Positions 5,306 through 6,916 of a stretch of 6,916 nucleotides of DNA are shown one piece after another (the stretch's first letter is position 1; the number at the start of each line of letters is the position of its first letter). Below the pieces are notes generated by a model. That model ran no database searches and was not told the DNA's origin. It saw nothing but the letters and a program-made list of their open reading frames with translations. Origin of the DNA: UBA1402 sp964575345 (GTDB lineage Bacteria > Bacteroidota > Bacteroidia > Bacteroidales > UBA1402); NCBI GenBank assembly GCA_964575345.1, contig CAZNQD010000081.1:1-6916 (forward strand), given 5' to 3'. Both the position numbers and the translations under genes were made by a program.

Positions 5306-6340
5306 ATGAAAAATTCGCTTTTTGTACTTTCAGTCCTCCTGATAACTATGACAGGGCTGTATGCTTGCACCGGTGCTCCCAAATCGCAGGAGGCACAGGT
5401 AAATACTGTTCAGGAAAAGATCGAAAACGTCAAAGTATTGACCCTGAGTTCACGCATGGTAGGTAATAGCCTTGAATTCTCCGCCAATACACGGGCTTAC
5501 GAACAGGTTAACCTGGGTCCTGTATCGCCCGGCCGTATCGAAAAAATCTATGTCGAAGTAGGCGACCGTGTCAAAAAAGATCAGTTGCTGATTCAGATGG
5601 ATCAGACCACTTTGATTCAGGCACGCATTCAAATCGCCAATTTTGAGGAAGATCATAAGCGCTACGAAGCGCTCAAAGAAAGCGGAGCCATTTCGCAACA
5701 GGTGTACGACCAGTCGCTGGCCAACCTGAACGTACAAAAAACCAACCTCGCTTATCTGGAAAAAAACACCCAGATTAAAGCACCTTTTGACGGCATCATC
5801 GCGCTGCGCAATTTCGAAAACGGAGAACTTTATCCGGGCGGATCTTCTATACTGAGGCTGATGGAAATCGACAAGCTCAAAGCCGACATCAACGTACCCG
5901 AAAGCTATTATCCCCTGATTAAGAAAGGAATGAAGGCTGAAGTGTATTCCGACACCTATCCCGACCGCCAATTTGAAGCCAAAGTCAACTTAATTGCTCC
6001 TACTGTGAATCCGGCCAGTCGTTCCTTTGCAGTGGAAATGGAAATTCCCAACGCCAAAGAAAGGCTCAAACCCGGTATGTTTGTCCGCATCCATATGGAT
6101 TTGGGAATGAGTGAAGCCATTTTGGTACCATCGCAGGCAGTGCTTAAACTGCAGGGTTCCAATGAGCGCTTTGTGTTCCTTCACAGCAACGGCCTGGCTC
6201 AAAGAGTGCCTGTACAGGTCGGCCGACGCTTTGACGACGAAGTGGAGCTGATTTCCGACCGCATCAAAGCGGGCGATCAATTGGTGGTGTTGGGGCAAGC
6301 CCGGCTTAGAGATGGTGTTAAATTGAAAGTGATCGAATAA
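5306..6340 (+). CDS. RND efflux periplasmic adaptor (membrane fusion) lipoprotein
   Basis: A 344-residue adaptor that links the RND pump to the outer-membrane factor. The N-terminus has a hydrophobic segment ending in the lipobox LYAC, so Cys21 should be lipidated and hold the protein in the membrane. The split lipoyl (barrel-sandwich) domain is clear: GRIEKIYVEVGDRVKKDQLL (77-96) and TQIKAPFDGIIALRNFENGE (155-174). Between them lies a short alpha-hairpin (about 101-150), with SGAISQQVYDQSLANLNVQK at its turn and return helix. The beta-barrel domain follows (about 190-265, with TVNPASRSFAVEMEIPNA and KPGMFVRI), then the membrane-proximal domain (about 270-344, with VPSQAVL and VVLGQARLRDGVKL). 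Drug versus metal or solvent specificity cannot be told. The leader at 5252-5305 is A-rich without a Shine-Dalgarno or promoter element; the RND gene starts 10 bases after the stop. Confidence 0.93.
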   Translation: MKNSLFVLSVLLITMTGLYACTGAPKSQEAQVNTVQEKIENVKVLTLSSRMVGNSLEFSANTRAYEQVNLGPVSPGRIEKIYVEVGDRVKKDQLLIQMDQTTLIQARIQIANFEEDHKRYEALKESGAISQQVYDQSLANLNVQKTNLAYLEKNTQIKAPFDGIIALRNFENGELYPGGSSILRLMEIDKLKADINVPESYYPLIKKGMKAEVYSDTYPDRQFEAKVNLIAPTVNPASRSFAVEMEIPNAKERLKPGMFVRIHMDLGMSEAILVPSQAVLKLQGSNERFVFLHSNGLAQRVPVQVGRRFDDEVELISDRIKAGDQLVVLGQARLRDGVKLKVIE

Positions 6341-6350
6341 TTCAAGTGAG

Positions 6351-6916
6351 ATGAGTATCTACAAAACTGCCGTTAATAAACCGGTTACCACTCTGATGGT
6401 TTTTGCTGCCATCATAGTGGCAGGCCTGTACGCTCTGTACAATTTGCCCATAGACCAGTTTCCCGAAATAGAACCGCCCTATGTAACGGTTATGACCTCT
6501 TACTCGGGGGCCAACGCCTCTGAGATAGAAACCAATGTGACCGAAGTGCTCGAAGACGCTTTCAACAGCGTGCAGGGCATAAAGGAAATCTACTCGACCT
6601 CTTCGGACAATATGTCGGTAATCAGCATGGAATTTGAATGGGGAACCAATCTGGACGAAGCCGTAAACGATGTGCGCGATGCCATCGATATGTACTACGA
6701 CTATTTACCCGATGGTACCAGCCGTCCCTCTATCTTCAAGTTGAGTACCAGCATGATGCCTATTTTAATGTATACAGTCACGGCCGACGAAAGCTACAAC
6801 GGGCTCAATAAAATCCTGGAGGAACAGGTGGTGAATCCGCTCAAGCGCATAGACGGTATCGGCTCCATCAGCGTAACCGGAGCTCCCAAACGCTATGTAT
6901 ACGTTAATGTGGACGC
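6351..6916 (+). CDS. RND-family efflux transporter (AcrB/HAE1 type), N-terminal fragment
   Basis: An open frame from ATG at 6351 to the window end, 188 complete codons out of the roughly 1000 usual for RND pumps. It begins MSIYKTAVNKPVTTLMVFAA, with the first transmembrane helix at about 12-30, followed by the family pattern LPIDQFPEIEPPYVTV (32-47). The porter-domain start is also recognisable, with SYSGANASEIETNVTEVLED and then STSSDNMSVISMEFEWG, DEAVNDVRDAI and LPDGTSRPSI. As an inner-membrane proton antiporter, it would take substrate from the periplasm or membrane and pass it to the adaptor and TolC-like duct. The proton-relay Asp pair of TM4 lies beyond the window, so function and intactness cannot be checked. 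The family pattern favours hydrophobic/amphiphilic (HAE1) over heavy-metal pumps, but exact substrates are unknown. It starts 10 bases after the adaptor stop and is clearly co-transcribed. Confidence 0.93.
   Translation, partial: MSIYKTAVNKPVTTLMVFAAIIVAGLYALYNLPIDQFPEIEPPYVTVMTSYSGANASEIETNVTEVLEDAFNSVQGIKEIYSTSSDNMSVISMEFEWGTNLDEAVNDVRDAIDMYYDYLPDGTSRPSIFKLSTSMMPILMYTVTADESYNGLNKILEEQVVNPLKRIDGIGSISVTGAPKRYVYVNVD

Noticed and set aside
5450..5971. A 173-codon open frame on the minus strand opposite the adaptor gene
   Set aside because: It is antisense to an unambiguous membrane-fusion protein, and its translation shows no family pattern.

Overview
The window looks like chromosomal DNA from a member of the Bacteroidota, probably Bacteroidales or a relative. 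Three intergenic regions carry exact matches to the Bacteroidota -7 promoter element TAnnTTTG. Leaders are A-rich and start codons lack Shine-Dalgarno sequences. The regulator-TolC-adaptor-RND gene order is also common in that phylum. This is an inference from signals and gene order; no marker gene is present.

Left part (1-1580, minus strand): the end of a 2-oxoacid dehydrogenase operon. It holds a complete E2 acyltransferase (lipoyl domain, flexible linker, E3-binding domain, catalytic domain), followed 33 bases later by the first 24 codons of dihydrolipoyl dehydrogenase (E3). The E2 has what looks like a second, degenerate E3-binding domain in tandem with the first.

Middle (1581-2955): a 214-base divergent control region, then a GntR-family regulator with a UTRA effector domain (HutC type) and, 3 bases after its stop, a small YqaA/DedA-like membrane protein. 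The divergent region has an exact -7 element for each direction and two exact TGTA-N2-TACA palindromes, with a third near-match. The simplest reading is that the GntR protein controls both itself and the dehydrogenase operon. Its own promoter lies so close to codon 1 that its mRNA is probably leaderless.

Right part (2956-6916, plus strand): a 238-base gap with a perfect 10-bp hairpin and a -7 element, then a four-gene efflux operon. It encodes a TetR-type regulator, a TolC-like outer-membrane factor, a lipoprotein periplasmic adaptor, and an RND inner-membrane transporter cut off by the window end after 188 codons. No promoter motif separates tetR from tolC, so the regulator probably heads the operon and controls itself with the pump.

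I see no mobile element, CRISPR array, tRNA or rRNA, and no clearly new multi-gene system. The points most worth checking are the tandem E3-binding domains and the putative GntR operators over the dehydrogenase promoter.
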